Positions 1 through 12,715 are shown, counted from the first letter of the stretch. The stretch is DNA of 64,000 nt from Blepharisma japonicum (GCA_949751835.1 CATKHK010000026.1:1-64000); one strand, 5' to 3'. Numbers and translations: made by a program. Notes: generated by a model not told the origin, from the letters alone.

Positions 1-317
1 TCCCCTCTCTTTCTGAGAATTTCTTCAAGGAGAGATTTGATAGTGTCTTCGTGCTTTTCACGTAAGCGAGCACTATTGATTAAGCTGCACATCATTGACT
101 CCTCATCCTTTGTTCCTACATCATCTTCCTTCAAGCCTAGAGATTCTGATCCTGGCACGCGATAACTATCGAGGTCACTTCTCACCAAGAGCTCACTGAC
201 ATCAAACATGACTTCTGGATTTTTCAAGAGTTCTGCGTCTTTTCCAAGAGTTTTAACTAAAGCGTCGTTACTGAGCGATCCAACTCTTTGGACAATGTCA
301 CTTGCTGAGTTTCCCAT
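1..317 (-). CDS. N-terminal part of an unrecognised, probably N-acylated protein (cut by window edge)
   Basis: The reading frame starts at the ATG at 317 and stays open to the window edge, giving about 105 residues of a longer protein. It begins MGNSASD, a good N-myristoylation consensus (Gly2, Ser5), which suggests membrane attachment. The rest is acidic and probably helical, with no motif I recognise. The next gene upstream is divergent, with about 600 bases between. I cannot name a function. The start is supported by the acylation motif and by TAA/TAG codons in the AT-rich leader. Confidence 0.6.
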   Translation of the reverse strand, partial: MGNSASDIVQRVGSLSNDALVKTLGKDAELLKNPEVMFDVSELLVRSDLDSYRVPGSESLGLKEDDVGTKDEESMMCSLINSARLREKHEDTIKSLLEEILRKRG

Positions 318-921
318 AATTTATTATTAGATAATCACCATTTCTTTTTATTGGAGTTTAGGATGATATCAGTGCTTAATGGAAGTTTCAAAGGCTTCTC
401 TTTTTATTTTTTGACGAAGGTCAAGTATTTTGGTAAAGTGATGTGCTTAAGAAATGATTAATACATCAAGTAAAGAAATTGAAGCGGAAATGAGATTTTT
501 CTGTGCAGTTCTAATGAAAAATTAAATTTTATGATCCTGGATTTAGATATTTTTATTCATATTTAATCAGATGATTTAAAGCAAAATTTATTTTATATTT
601 ATTATAATTTTCGATAAAATTTTACAAAAGCAAGTAAAGTATTTAAGAATTTAATATTTTGTTTACTCATTTAATAAAAACAAAATTCCAACCATCATGA
701 GAAAGATTTAATCATTATTACTAGATTCAAAAGATTAATATTTAATTTGCGTTATAATAGTATCTCTAATATCATAGATACTATATATTCCTTCAATGTG
801 CACTCTTTAGACTTTCGTTTTTTAATCCCTTAGTTTTTAATAGTCACGAGCCACTATCTTCATTTTTACAGCTATTATACTCTTATTAATAAAAATCCTT
901 ATCAGGTTGTCTAATTTAAAA
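318..921. other. Gene-free spacer between divergent genes
   Basis: About 600 bases of strongly AT-rich sequence lie between two divergent starts (317 on minus, 922 on plus). I see no open frame of note, no RNA gene and no repeat. It presumably holds both promoters, but I recognise no specific element. Confidence 0.6.
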
Positions 922-2133
922 ATGGACATTCAACTCTTATCAGGACTGCTTCTCAAACTCGAAAATTGTTCAGCTCTCAAGGCCAAAATAAAAGCTCTCT
1001 ACAATGAAACAGCAGAAAACAGTACTAGAGTTGAAGAAGCCTTTAATTCCCTTATCTCTCTAATTGATTCTATTCCTATGCCAGTCCCCAAAGTTCGGCC
1101 AGTCAAAGTCTATATGGCCGCCTGCATGGACCTAATTCACTCAGGACACTTCAATTGTATGAGACAAGCCAAGAAACTCGGTGATATTCTTGTTATTGGA
1201 GTAATTTCAGATGATGAAATCAGACGATGCAAAGGGCCACCAGTGATGAATCAAGAAGAAAGGAGAATCATGGCCGAAGCTTGCAAGTGGGCAGACGAAG
1301 TAATTGATGGAGTAGAGTATTATGTAACCCCAGACATTTTGGAGAGAGTTGGCTGTGACTATGTAATCCACGGGGATGATTTGGCTATAAGAAAAGACAC
1401 AGGGACTGACGCATATGCGGATGTCCGTGCAGCAGGGAAACTAAAGATTATTAAGAGAACTGAAGGGATTTCAACCACCGACATGGTTGGGAAAATGCTT
1501 TTAATGACCTCTAATGAGCTTGTAACATCGCCTCCAACACAAATTTCGGCGTCAACAAAAACTCAATTTTTATCCACCACAAGGAGAATCAACCAGTTTT
1601 CGACCCCAAAAACTCCAGCTCCCACTGATAGGATTGTATATATAGATGGTGCCTTTGACCTTTTGCACCGTGGACATGTTGAAACAATAAAGAGGGCCAG
1701 AGAGTTCGGTGACTATTTAATTGTAGGAGTTCATGATGACAGAACAGTAAATTCTATCAAAGGGCTTAACTACCCTATAATGAATTTACACGAGAGGACA
1801 CTCAATCTTTTAGCTCTAAAATACGTTGACGATGTCATAATGGGAGCTCCTTGGGAAATCACTGAAGATATGATCAAAACTTTAAACATTCAAGTAGTCG
1901 TCCAAGGGACCAATCACAAAGACTCAATGATGACTACCCCTCATGAAGACCCTTACACAGTCCCTAAAAGACTTGGTATCTATCAAGAAATCTCAAGCAC
2001 CTGCAACCTCAATGCGGAAGACATCGTCGACAGAATTGTAGCCCACCGTCTGCAATACACAAAGAGAAACGAAAGAATGACGGCAAACCAGCAGCAGTAC
2101 TACGAGAACAAGCAGTTTGTCCCAGAAATTTAG
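922..2133 (+). CDS. PCYT2: Ethanolamine-phosphate cytidylyltransferase
   Basis: This enzyme makes CDP-ethanolamine from CTP and phosphoethanolamine, the rate-setting step of the Kennedy pathway to phosphatidylethanolamine. The 403-residue protein shows the family's two tandem cytidylyltransferase folds. The first has the HSGH nucleotide-binding motif at residues 73-76 and a GISTTD motif near residue 187. The second has HRGH at 249-252. The tandem arrangement separates it from single-domain choline cytidylyltransferase. The start is the ATG at 922; about 60 residues precede domain one, which is normal for the family. The gene has no in-frame TGA and no intron. It ends 47 bases before the next co-directional gene. 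Confidence 0.93.
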   Translation: MDIQLLSGLLLKLENCSALKAKIKALYNETAENSTRVEEAFNSLISLIDSIPMPVPKVRPVKVYMAACMDLIHSGHFNCMRQAKKLGDILVIGVISDDEIRRCKGPPVMNQEERRIMAEACKWADEVIDGVEYYVTPDILERVGCDYVIHGDDLAIRKDTGTDAYADVRAAGKLKIIKRTEGISTTDMVGKMLLMTSNELVTSPPTQISASTKTQFLSTTRRINQFSTPKTPAPTDRIVYIDGAFDLLHRGHVETIKRAREFGDYLIVGVHDDRTVNSIKGLNYPIMNLHERTLNLLALKYVDDVIMGAPWEITEDMIKTLNIQVVVQGTNHKDSMMTTPHEDPYTVPKRLGIYQEISSTCNLNAEDIVDRIVAHRLQYTKRNERMTANQQQYYENKQFVPEI

Positions 2134-2180
2134 CTAGCTTAACTTAACTCAAATGGAGTAATAATTATTGGCGAAATAAG

Positions 2181-5100
2181 ATGGACTTCCTCAGCCCAGA
2201 CAACTATTGTGGCCAAACCTTGCTCAGGCTGGTATCACGAGGCAGTGCGATCATCACAGAACTTCTTAGACTAAGCGACTATATTCCTCCAGCCTTCTGA
2301 AACAAGCCTCCAGCTGAAGCCCAGGTTTATGCTCCGATCATATCCGATTTCGAGTACTTCAAGAACCTTGACGCATATGAGCAGAAAATAAACGACAACC
2401 AAGAATACTTCGAGCTGGACGAGAACTTCAGAGAGTCCAACATAAAAATCCTGGAAAGATTTTACACTCTTTTTGAAAGCATTTACAAGTATCACAAAGA
2501 TTTATCGTTTTTCTTGAAAGAGCTTACTGATAATGTGTACATTCATTATACCCCTGAAATTATTCTGGAAAATTCAGAAGGGAAAAAATTGCTGGTAGAA
2601 GCGGTCTATTTGATGGGAGTCATGCTGATGCTGCTGGATTTTAAGATACAAGGGAGTATTAGGGAGAGGATGTTAGTAAGCTATTATAGATATAAAGGAC
2701 ACTCAATTATTCAGAATATTGATGAGGTTTGTTCATTGTGTAGGAATACTGGGTTTATACCTGGCAAAAATGTGATGCCTGAGAAAAGGCCTCCAAATTA
2801 TCCTGAAGATTTCTTTAATAGGTGCACATTGCCAATGGATGTGATAGAGCTGTGTATTGGGCATCTGAAAGATGATGATTTTTATAATCAAGTTGCCGTT
2901 TATCCATCTCCTGAGCATAGGCCGACAGCCCTTTCTCATCAAGCTGCAATTTTAATCATTACTCTTTACTTCAATCCTACTTATTTAGAAAATGAGCAGA
3001 ACAAAATGAGAGAAATAATCGACAAATTTTTCCCTGATAACTGGGTTGTCGCTTACTACTTAGGCTTTACTGTAGATTTAGCTGAACAATGGGCTCCTTA
3101 TAAAGCAGCCAAAAGTGCTCTTCTGCAGTACACCTTAAACGACGAAAGCGTGCTAAGCACCAAAAACAAGCACATCCAAAACCTCAAAATCCTCAACAAA
3201 CAAGTAAACCATTACTTAAAAGAAGGAGTCTTGACTGAAGAATACATTCTTTCTCACTCGTCTAAACTTATGCACTGCATGAGAGACTGCAATGTTACAC
3301 TAAAATGGCTTCTTTTATCAAGATTAAGTGCAGTAAAAAGAGTAATAGAAGTAGTTACAGCTGATCTTAGTATGGAGGCATTATTGGAACTTTTGATGAA
3401 CGTTGCACAGTTTGAAAGAAATTTGAAAGGAAAACTGGAGGTTATGCTGGAAAAGAAAGATGCGACCTGGCAAGAAGACAAAATGCAGGCTGCTGTAAGA
3501 ATGAATGAGCTTGCTGAGTATTTTTCAGGGACAAAACCACTTAGTAGAGGAGTACAAAAGAATGAAGGGTATATGCAGTGGTTCCAACAAATGGAGCAAC
3601 AAATCAATTCACTGAATCTGGGTGACGAAAAAGGGTCGTCAAGGAAAATTCAACAGCTGACCCAAGCTCTTGAAGATGTAGAGCAATATCACCAAATTGA
3701 AGGAAACTTGCAAATCAAGGTATTTTTGAATGAAACCAGGCAGTATTTAAGACATATGTCATACACTGTTAACCTCCAGCAAGACATTTTACAGAGGATT
3801 GCAAGAATCACTGATTTTTCCTATGCATGGCTTTGTATGGATGACTTTTTAGACCTCATGCAAGCAAAAATAAGGAGAGAGCCTGTCAGTGTAAGGCTTC
3901 TTGAGTCCACAATTTTAAAGCTTTCTTCAATTATGGACATTCCTCTGCTACGTATCATTGAGTCAGACTCTCCTGATCTTGAATCCGTATCAGAATACTA
4001 CTCAAAAGAGCTTGTAAAATACGTAAGAAGGGTGTTGCAGGTCATCCCACACGCCGTTTTCATGCTTCTCGACGAAGTCGCTGAGCTGCAAAGCTCCAGC
4101 TTCAAAGAGATCCCAGAAAAATTAAAGCGAGATTCCATAAAAGATTATGCTTGTCTTGAAGAGCGGCATAGGCTGGCAGCGCTGACTCACGAGATTTCTG
4201 TTTTCACCAAAGGGGTTCTGATTATGGAAAAAACTTTTGTGGGGCTAATTGAGGTGGATCCTAAAAAACTACTTGAAGATGGTATCAGAAAAGAACTGGT
4301 CAACAAAATTTCTAATATTCTTCATAAGTACCTAAACTTCAAGGATGGGACTTTGGAAGATTTTATCAGAAGAATTGACGAATTAGGTGCAAAATTGACA
4401 AGTTTTAAGCAGGCTTTTGAGTATATACAAGACTTTATTGGACTTTATGGGCTTAAAATATGGCAAGAAGAAATGACAAGAGTTATTGGGTTTAATATTG
4501 ACTTAGAAGCATCCACTTTTCTACCCATGCAGCAAGCTTTGGATACTTACCAGTCTGCAAATGTCCCAATACCGAAGCTCGTTTGTGAGAGTCCCAATTC
4601 ACTTACTTTTATGGGCGTTCTTCTAATAGAGCTGCTTAAATTGTGTGATATAAAGAAAAACGTGTATATTGAATGGATGCATGGGTGGTATGATTTCCAA
4701 GGAAAAGAAGTAATTGGACTTGATATTATGTCAAGGCTTCACCGATCTCTTGGCATCCATGGACTTTCTGGCATAGACAAGCTCCTTTGCTGCACCATTG
4801 TACAAAACTTAAAATTATTCGTCAAAAAATGCAAAAGTTCAATCGATGCAGGCAACATTAACAATCTATGGAGAGAGCTTCAGCCAATGTCCTGTGTCCC
4901 AGAACGAGGAAAACAGCTATACCAAAGCGTCTTTTTGCATATGAAAAACATGTCAAATGAGCTTAACATGATCATTCTGAGGATCGGACAAATGAATTTG
5001 CTCAGAAGACTTATAGCATATGAAATCAATTTCCGAGGAAGAATCGATTCTCCTCTACTATGGAGCGCTTTGATGACTGTAAATCAATCCGTAGTAAATG

Positions 5101-5594
5101 ACGTCAAATCAATCCCAGAGTTCCCAGCCAAAGATGACAAGCTAATAGGCCAACTTGAGCCTTTCCTTAATCAAATGGGCTTTTTATCTGCTTTTGAAAA
5201 AATATTTTTAAAGCCTGGAATTATTATAGAAAAATTCCCACTGATAATGGCTTTATATACAATTTACCAGATGTCGACCGTTCACTATGAAAAGAAAATA
5301 GGAGGGCTTATAAGGAATAAACAAGAAATTATTGATGGAGTACCCTTCACTGCTGGAATTTTAACGATATTCAAACAGTTCCATAGGGACCATTTCAGCT
5401 GCTATTTAGGCTACATTGGACAATTTGTAAGCACTGGCGTCGCTCTTGCTAGAGACAAAAAGACTCAAGAAACGCCTGCCGAGCTGACGAATATTTTAGT
5501 TTTTATTGAAGAATTAAGAAAACTTGCAGGGCTGCCGAGGCAGTATGCTGAGAATTTCCTGCCAAGCTATATTTTGGACCGACTTTTAACTTAA
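2181..5594 (+). CDS. WASHC5: Strumpellin, WASH complex subunit 5
   Basis: The 1137-residue product matches strumpellin (about 1159 residues in animals) along its whole length, including the N-terminal [12 protein letters not shown] start and the [11 protein letters not shown] segment. Strumpellin is the large helical core subunit of the WASH complex, which activates Arp2/3 actin assembly on endosomes. One TGA at 2298-2300 (residue 40) is read as Trp; with TGA as a stop the first 111 residues would be lost although they are clearly conserved. No intron is needed. The convergent NSUN2 gene ends only 6 bases downstream. Confidence 0.94.
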
Positions 5595-5600
5595 TGATGG

Positions 5601-7418
5601 TTATTCTAAAATTGTGTATCTGATTTTTAAGCTTTCTATATGCTCTTTAGGGATCATAGACGTCAGTTTGGTGCTCGACAGCTTTAAAACGACGACATCT
5701 TCAGAGATTTCTGAAAAATTAATGATATAGTAGCCTAGATCTGTGAAAAAGCTGCTGCATTCTTTATCACTGATATTCTCAATAAGAATACTTCCGTTAT
5801 TTATCAATTGTTTTAAGGCCTGGGTATCTCTACAGGAAACTTTTCGCTTATTTATGTGTTTAGAAATAAAAGGCAGAGCATCTTGCATAGGTCTGTAAAT
5901 GCAGCTGGATGAAGACTCTTTTTCTCTGTTTTTTGTAAATGCTTGGACACCGATGTTAAAAATGGAAAATTTCCTTTCTGGGTCTTTTTCTAAAAGACCT
6001 TTAACATATGAGGAAGCGTAAAAAATGTTTTTACAGCTTTCATTTGTGTAGAATAAAGAGCCTTCTTGGGAGTTCTCAAAGCCATAGCATTCTTTTATTA
6101 GGAGATAAGCTTCACTATCTTCTGGAAGCTCTTTGAAAACTACTGCTTCTCTATTGTCATTTTTGTGTTTTTTGGGGGTTTTGGTTTCTTCATTGTCAAT
6201 TTTCATTGTTTCTGCTTCACAAATTTCAGTTGGAATCTCTGCTGATTTGTATAGCAAAGCAATATAAAATCCTCCTGTATTTTGGTCATTAGGCATAATT
6301 CTTATTGTGTTTTCAATATTTGCAGGTACGTTAATAGGGAACATTTCTTCAGTAATGTATTTTGTGGTTTCAGGGATTTCTTGGTAATTTTTGTACTCTT
6401 CAAACATTTTTTGTTCTCTTTTCCTATACCCTCCTAACATTTTTCAGCTCCTCAAGCCTTTTCTTATAATAAATCCAGGACAAATTTCAGCCATTTTCTC
6501 ATGCAAGTTCATAATTTCCAGACTTCCTCCAAATTTCCTAAAAATTCCAGCAACAACTGCTTCATTTTCAATAGGATTAAGTGAGCAGGTAGAGTAACAA
6601 ACAAACCCTCCTACTTTACATAGCTGAAGAGCCCTAGTCAATATTTGGCTCTGCAAGCCAAACATTGAGTATCCGTCTTTTATGCTCCAATTTTTTCATC
6701 TCTGTGGCATTTTTCTAATAGCCCCATCCCCTGTGCAAGGCACATCACAAAGGACCCGGTCGAATTGAAAAACTGAGTCATCATTATGAATATTTGGCAG
6801 ATTTTGTGCAGGATGGTTGACAACCACCATACAGCTGGTATTGCTTCTATGAAGTTGGTGAATAAGCATATATGCCCTATCTTTATCAATTTCATTAGCC
6901 ACAACAAGCCCTTTACCATTAATGAGCTCAATGATTTGTGCTGTTTTGGACCCTGGTGCTGCACATATATCAAGAACAGTTTGGCCTTGTTGAAGATTAA
7001 GTACTAGAGGAGGGATCATGGAGACTAGTTCTTGTCTTGTGATAAGACCACTGTCATTGGCTTTAAGTAAATATGAATGGAAAGATTTGACGGATTCAAC
7101 CTTTCTCAACTCAGTTCTATTGCTATTTGCTTCATATGCAAGAAGTCCTGGATATCAAGGAATTTGTGTCACTTGGAAAACTTCTGTATTGAAATCTGGA
7201 GAGTTTATCTTGTCTATGATGGCTTGGTAATTTTTTTGAGTTGGGTTTATACGAAAAGTGACAGGTAAAGGTGTTTTTATAACTATTCAAAAGTCTTGGA
7301 AATCAGCTTCACTGATGTTGAGTTGGCTTCAGTAGAATTCTCTTAAAACGGAATTTTCTTTTGTGTCGCGATTTTCTGTTTTTTGCTTTTTCTTAGGAAG
7401 AGATGGGTCTTGTTCCAT
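5601..7418 (-). CDS. NSUN2: tRNA (cytosine-5) methyltransferase NSUN2/Trm4
   Basis: This is an S-adenosylmethionine-dependent RNA m5C methyltransferase of the NOL1/NOP2/Sun family that modifies tRNA cytosines. The 605-residue protein has the SAM-binding DICAAPGSKTAQ motif, the DVPCTGDG motif and the catalytic STCSLNP motif. The long C-terminal part with QNTGGF is typical of NSUN2 rather than other NSUN proteins. Five in-frame TGA codons are read as Trp, two of them in FYW and DFW near the start and one in the conserved PWYPG segment. Without that reading the gene falls into several pieces. The start is ATG at 7418, divergent from the WDR44-like gene. Confidence 0.93.
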
Positions 7419-7753
7419 TTATATCTGATACTTTAGTATTAAAATTAATTAGTGATGAAAAGAAATTTATAGACTTATACAATGAATTCACACTATTTAT
7501 ATTAACAAATCAAGCTTGAATTTACATATTGTCATAGTTGTCTTTTTTAAATTAAATTTCTCAAAAACTAAAATCTTGCGCTAAATTCGAAATTTGACCT
7601 TTATGTTCCATAATATCAAATTTAAATAACCAGCTATTCCTTATTAAATCTTAATTTTTTAAAGAGCTTTATCAGGGCCATTATTACTCATTGGCTTATT
7701 CACTGAGCTTTCATTTTTTTATATCTCTCTCATTTGCATCAGATATTTATAAA
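7419..7753. promoter_or_regulatory. Divergent spacer between NSUN2 and the WDR44-like gene
   Basis: This 335-base AT-rich spacer lies between two divergent start codons, so it must carry both promoters (inference from layout). I see no recognisable element or open frame in it. Confidence 0.4.
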
Positions 7754-9085
7754 ATGAATGTTGTAAGTTCACACAAAGTTACACAAAATTCAGAATTTTT
7801 TGACGCTTTTGAAAACCTCGATGACCTTCTCGATCTATCGGAATCTGCATCTGTCCTCATGATTTCTAAAAAACCTCAAAAAGAAAAAAGTTCTTCCAAT
7901 TCTTTTGACATCTACACAAGGCAAGAGACTCAGTCCACCTATTACACCAGCCACCGGTCATCAGGTCGAGCTACGGACCTGAAATTGCCCCCATCTCTCC
8001 CCCTTTACAAAAAGAGCACAAAGCCTATATACGCAAGAAATTTCACAAATATTTGTCTAGCTCAAGAAGTTGACCTAATACAGACTGCTGAAAGTAAACA
8101 GTGGATTGTTAAATTCTCGCCTGACTGCAAAGCCTTGGCTGTAGCAGGAGGGTCTGGGGTTATATGTGTGTATGAAATTTTTCCATGCGGTTCAAATGCG
8201 TCTCAACTGATAGCAAGTGTGCCTAGCGTAATAATGGCAGAGCATGTAGCGGCGATAACAGAAATCAACTGAAGCTCTGATGGGCTGCTTATAAGTTCTT
8301 CGCTAGATGGTACTGTGAAGATTTGGAATAAAAATGTAGAGCATTCTTTATGCACTTTAGAATGCTCAAAGCAAGCTTATTCAGTATGCTTCCACCCCAT
8401 ACACCCTGATTATTTTGCAGTAGCAAGTAATGATAATTTACTTAGAGTTATGAAATACCCAGAACTTACTAGTGAAGGTTTTTATCATGTCTCTCAAAAA
8501 GTAATGTCCTTATGTTATTCAAAAAATGGTAATTTCTTAGCTGCTGGGCTCGAAAGAGGGCAAGTCCTGATTTATGAGTCTAAAATTGACTGTAAGCTTA
8601 GGCTCAAATATAAGTTAAGATGTAAAAATCGATTTGGGCTGAAGGTTTTAGGAAGAAAAGTTGTAGGCTTGCAGTTCATGGATGACGATCATTTATTAGC
8701 AACCACAAATGATTCAAGAATCAGATTATTTAGGTTTAAAGAAAGCATGATGGTACAGAAGTATAAAGGAAATTTAAATTCAAAGTATCCAATAAGAGCT
8801 GATTTATCCTATGATAAAAAGTTTCTTATTTCTGGATCAGAAAATGGGCTATTTTATATCTGGAATTCATTGAGAGCTTTTGAGAAATCTCTAGGGAAAA
8901 ACGGAGAGTTTGAAAGCTATGATGCACGAGGGGTAAAAAAGCCTGAATTTACATGCTTTGCACCTGAAAAGATTGTAAAAGCAGTCAAATCAAAATACAA
9001 AGTAGAAACAGGCCAAAAAGTGAAATACGTGATATTATCAGTTGGCTCACAGTCTAACTTAAGGGTGTTTTACAGCCTAGTGTAA
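7754..9085 (+). CDS. WD40 protein of the WDR44 type
   Basis: The 443-residue protein has a low-complexity N-terminus of about 110 residues and then WD40 repeats. The C-terminal repeats carry TNDSRIRLFRFK, YKGNLNSKYPIRADLSYDKK and LISGSENGLFYIW, close to the last repeats of WDR44/rabphilin-11, a Rab11 effector in endosome recycling. One TGA (8270-8272) is read as Trp inside a repeat (INWSSDG). The N-terminus is much shorter than in animal WDR44, so the exact orthology is inferred. The start is the first in-frame ATG after the spacer. Confidence 0.8.
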
Positions 9086-9204
9086 GCATTCCTGTATTAT
9101 TTTAATAATTATTAATACAAATTTTCTTTGCTTCTATTTACGTCAATTCATTCAGATTAATATGGAAAATCCCATTCGAAAATCCAACAATTTTTATTAA
9201 TTTT

Positions 9205-9879
9205 ATGAAACCTAAAGTAATCAAAGCTCCAAAATTCAAGAAAAGTGTCCTAGAGCCGTCTCCTAACCTAACCCCCAGTCTGCCTTTTATGTTTCCAGTT
9301 AGCACACCTGAAGACGAATGCTCGACCACTAGCTCATCAGATCTAAAATCAAGCGGAGAAAAGAACGAGATTTTAGAAAAGAACACAACTCAGACAAGCT
9401 TTAATAAAGAGCTAGCCAAAATAAAGCCAAGTTTAAAAGGTATAATGGACAGAAATCCTATTAAAAATAAACGACAGCGGAATCGATCTCCTGAAGTTAA
9501 TGTTTTGGCTGAAGGCTGTGGATTGCCATACCAAAGAAGAGCGCGAAGTTCTTCGCCTCCAAGAGAATCTTTAAAAGTTTTTGAAAGAAAGAACTTTTTG
9601 CCTTTCGCAGTGAGGAAGCCAGTAATCCCAATTGTAAATAAAAGATATAAAGATGAGTTTTCTGGGATTTGTCCTGAAGAAAGTTTACATAAGAAAACAG
9701 AAGAAGACGAAGACGAAGATTTAAAAGCAATCAAAGAAAACTATTGAAAATTATTAGAAGCTGCGCCAAGGCCAGAGATGCAGAAATGTATAGCTGAGGA
9801 GTGGGATGAAGAAGACGAGCTTGACAATATAGAAAACATTATTAGTGGAAATAGGAAAAAAATTCTTGGACTGTATTAG
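9205..9879 (+). CDS. Disordered Ser/Pro/Lys-rich protein of unknown function
   Basis: A 224-residue protein, rich in Ser, Pro, Lys and Glu, with RS-like stretches (RARSSSPPRESL) and acidic runs near the C-terminus. One TGA (9745-9747) is read as Trp, which extends the frame by 44 residues to a TAG. I recognise no domain; most of it looks disordered. It is co-directional with the WDR44-like gene 119 bases upstream and converges on the next gene. Confidence 0.72.
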
Positions 9880-9976
9880 ATGCTTAATAATAAATGTTAA
9901 TACATTCTTTTTTATTATCAGAAATCTTATCCTTTTTTATGACATATCTTACTGACTCATTAATAAATAAACGTTT

Positions 9977-11143
9977 TTATGATCTACTCATTTCATCTTC
10001 CTCGTAACTGCTTTCTTCGAATTCTGATTCGGTTTCATCAGGTTCATGTTGATAGGTATCTATTACATGAGGAGATCGTCGAATAGAAGACAAGTCTTCA
10101 AAAGTATGATTATCGTCAACTCTATGCACATTTCGACCTGGCTGGAGGTTGCCATGTCTTGGAGGTTTTTGGGAAGAAATTACGGGAGAACTTTCTTCTT
10201 CCTCTTCGTCAGTATACTGGGAATACTCTACATCTTGTTCACTTATGCTTTGACTGTAGCCGTCGTAGCTCTGCTGAATGGCTGGGATTTTCTTTTTGTT
10301 TGGAGAATATGCCAGCATGATAGGCTTTTTTATTTTCGGCTCTGAGTACATTTCATGGGTGCTTGAGTCTGCTTTATTTAGCTTATTCATCAGCCATTCT
10401 TGATAAGCCAGCTCTGCCCTAATCTTGTCCTCTTCTTTTTTTCTCTCAATTTCTCTTTCCATTGCTTCTTTAGCTTTTTTTGCTTTTCTTTCTTTTTTCT
10501 TCTGCTCTTTTAATTTTATTAAATTTTCTCTAAGCCATTCTCTATAATGGGCACTTGCTTCTTCTCTTTGTTTGTGTTTATGCTCTTCAATAGCTTTCTC
10601 CTGCAATTTTTTTTCTCTTTTTTTCTGTTTTTCTTCTTTTCGCTTGGCTCTGGCCCAGTCTCTAAAAATTTTTGATTTTTCAGCTTCCATGGAGACTTTT
10701 TCATTGATTTCTCTGATTTGTTGTTCTTTTTCTATACTGAGGGCTTCTGTGATAAGTCTTTTCTTAAGTCGGTCTTCTGCATCTTTTTTCCTTTTTCAGT
10801 CATCATATGTGATTTTTGCATTTGCACTTTGGTTTTCGGCTGCTTCAAGCCTTTCTAATAGCATTTGATTTTTTAAGGCTTCTGCTTCTTCACGGTCTTT
10901 GGAATTTTCTTTTAAGGAAATTTTGTTAAGCTCCATTTCAACAGCAATTAATTGGGAATGGTCATATCCAAAAAGTCCTTGCTGCATTCTTTGGCGAACA
11001 GCTTTATCAATAGCATATTCTGTAGTATCAGAAAGCAGCTTCGGCTCTTTTTCCTTGAATGATAAGTGTTCTTTAAGAGCCCTGAGATACTCTAGTGACG
11101 CTAATTTTTGAATTGGCTGAGTGGCTTTAACTGAGTCCTGCAT
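9977..11143 (-). CDS. Charged coiled-coil protein with W-x-E/K repeats (CCDC34-like)
   Basis: The 388-residue protein is dominated by a Lys/Glu-rich helix. Within it a unit recurs about four times: a Trp after an aromatic-acidic pair, then a charged helix (YDDWKRKKD, FRDWARAKRKE, YREWLRENL, YQEWLMNKL). This resembles the CCDC34 family, which is associated with cilia and flagella; the assignment is tentative. The C-terminus is acidic and Ser-rich. One TGA (10796-10798) encodes the Trp of the first repeat unit, so the repeat itself supports the recoding. The start at 11143 diverges from the kinase gene across 139 bases. Confidence 0.8.
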
Positions 11144-11282
11144 TATTCTTACAACTTTGCAAACTATGTTTTCTATTTTTACATTGTGCTTTTTTTCGCT
11201 TCTGAGTTAGAATTACCCTTCAATTAAGCCCATTATACGATTTTAAAAATTATTCAAATTTTTATTAAATATTTGAAAACAA

Positions 11283-12680
11283 ATGGGCAATTGTTGCATT
11301 ACCTCAGAAAAAAGCCACCAAGACCAAAGGGCGCTTCCTCATTCTATTAGTATGATACCAGTTAAAAAAATTTTTAAATTCGGGAAAACATTAGGAGGAG
11401 GCAGTTTTGGGGTCGTAAAGCTTGCACATAGCATTACTGATAAAGATCCAGTTGCTATAAAAATCATTCCGAAAGAAAAAGTCCAGCATAAACTAAGTGT
11501 TTTGAGGAGAGAAATTGATATTTTATTGACTGTAGACCACCCCAATATAATTAGGCTGCTAAATGTATATGAAGATGACGAGAAAATTTATTTGATTATG
11601 GACTATTGCTCAGGTGGCGAATTATTTAGCAAAATTACTTCAAAAGGGCTGCTATCAGAAGATGAGTCTAAAAAAATCATGAGAAAAATGTTGATGGCAA
11701 TTAATCATTTACATTGTAAAAAAATTGTACATAGAGATTTAAAGCCTCAGCATATTTTATTTGATAAGGCTGGGGAAAATGGAGAAGTAAAAATCATTGA
11801 TTTTGGACTTTCAAGTAAGCTGGTTAATCCTTTGGAATTGATGCACTCACAAGTGGGAACAATTTATTATACTGCTCCTGAAGTTATAATTGGAAATTAT
11901 GATCATAAATGTGATATGTGAAGTGCAGGAATTATTTTATATACAATGCTATCAGGGAATATGCCGTTTTATGGAAGTTCGATTCAAGAAGTCTCTAAAT
12001 CAATTTGTATAGGAAAATTTTCAATGGAAGGTGGAGTATGAGACCAGATTTCTGAAAATGCAAAAAATTTGATAAATAAATTAATAGTAAAAGACCCTGC
12101 TACTCGATTATCAGCTGCTGAAGCTATTCAGCACCCTTGATTTGATTTATCAAATGATTCTACTTCAGAGATAGACAGCGAAATAATAGAGTCACTAAAA
12201 AATTACAGAAAAGCCAGCGCTTTCCAAAGAGAAACTGTTAATATTTTGGTAAAACATCTGCCAGAAAGTCATATGGTGCCTAATGTAAGATCTTCATTTC
12301 TAGCATTAGATAAAACAGATACAGGGCAGATCTCCAAAGAAGATTTTTCAAAAATTATGCTTGACCATAATTTAAATGAAGAAGAAGTTGATGAATTATC
12401 ATCAGCAATTGATATAAGAAAAACAGGAAATATTAATTATTCAGAATTTATAGCAGCTCTATTTTCAGGGAAAAGTATGGATGAAGATATGATTAAACGT
12501 GCGTTTGAGTGCTTGGATATAGAAAATAAAGGGTATATTGTGAAAAATGACTTTAAAATTGCAGCAATAAAAATAGGCAAAGAATTAAGTTCTGAAGAAT
12601 TTGAAAAAATTTCTGAGAATTTTGGAGAAATAAATGATAGAATTACCTATGATCAATTTAAAATGATGATGGGAGCTTAA
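11283..12680 (+). CDS. Calcium-dependent protein kinase (CDPK type) with altered catalytic loop
   Basis: The 465-residue protein starts MGNCC, a myristoylation/palmitoylation signal. A kinase domain follows (about 30-285): Gly loop GGGSFGVV, Lys60 in VAIK, HRD at 150-152, DFG at 173-175 and APE at 198-200. EF-hand-like loops lie near 343-354, 377-388 and 412-423; their 12th positions are Asp or Glu, and a fourth hand is degenerate. This order is the CDPK plan of ciliates, apicomplexans and plants. Three TGA codons are read as Trp, at conserved sites in subdomain IX (residue 213) and in HPW. The catalytic loop reads KPQH where KPEN is usual, so the metal-binding Asn is His. Activity is therefore uncertain. 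Confidence 0.92.
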
Positions 12681-12715
12681 TGCTTTTATTGTAGTTATTA
12701 TTACATTAATATAAT

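Noticed and set aside
2271-2495. Minus-strand open frame inside the strumpellin gene
   Set aside because: It is antisense to the conserved N-terminus of strumpellin.
9255-9290. CCTAACCTAACCC-like telomeric repeat
   Set aside because: It is a short stretch inside the coding frame of the gene at 9205 (PSPNLTPSL) and is not repeated further.
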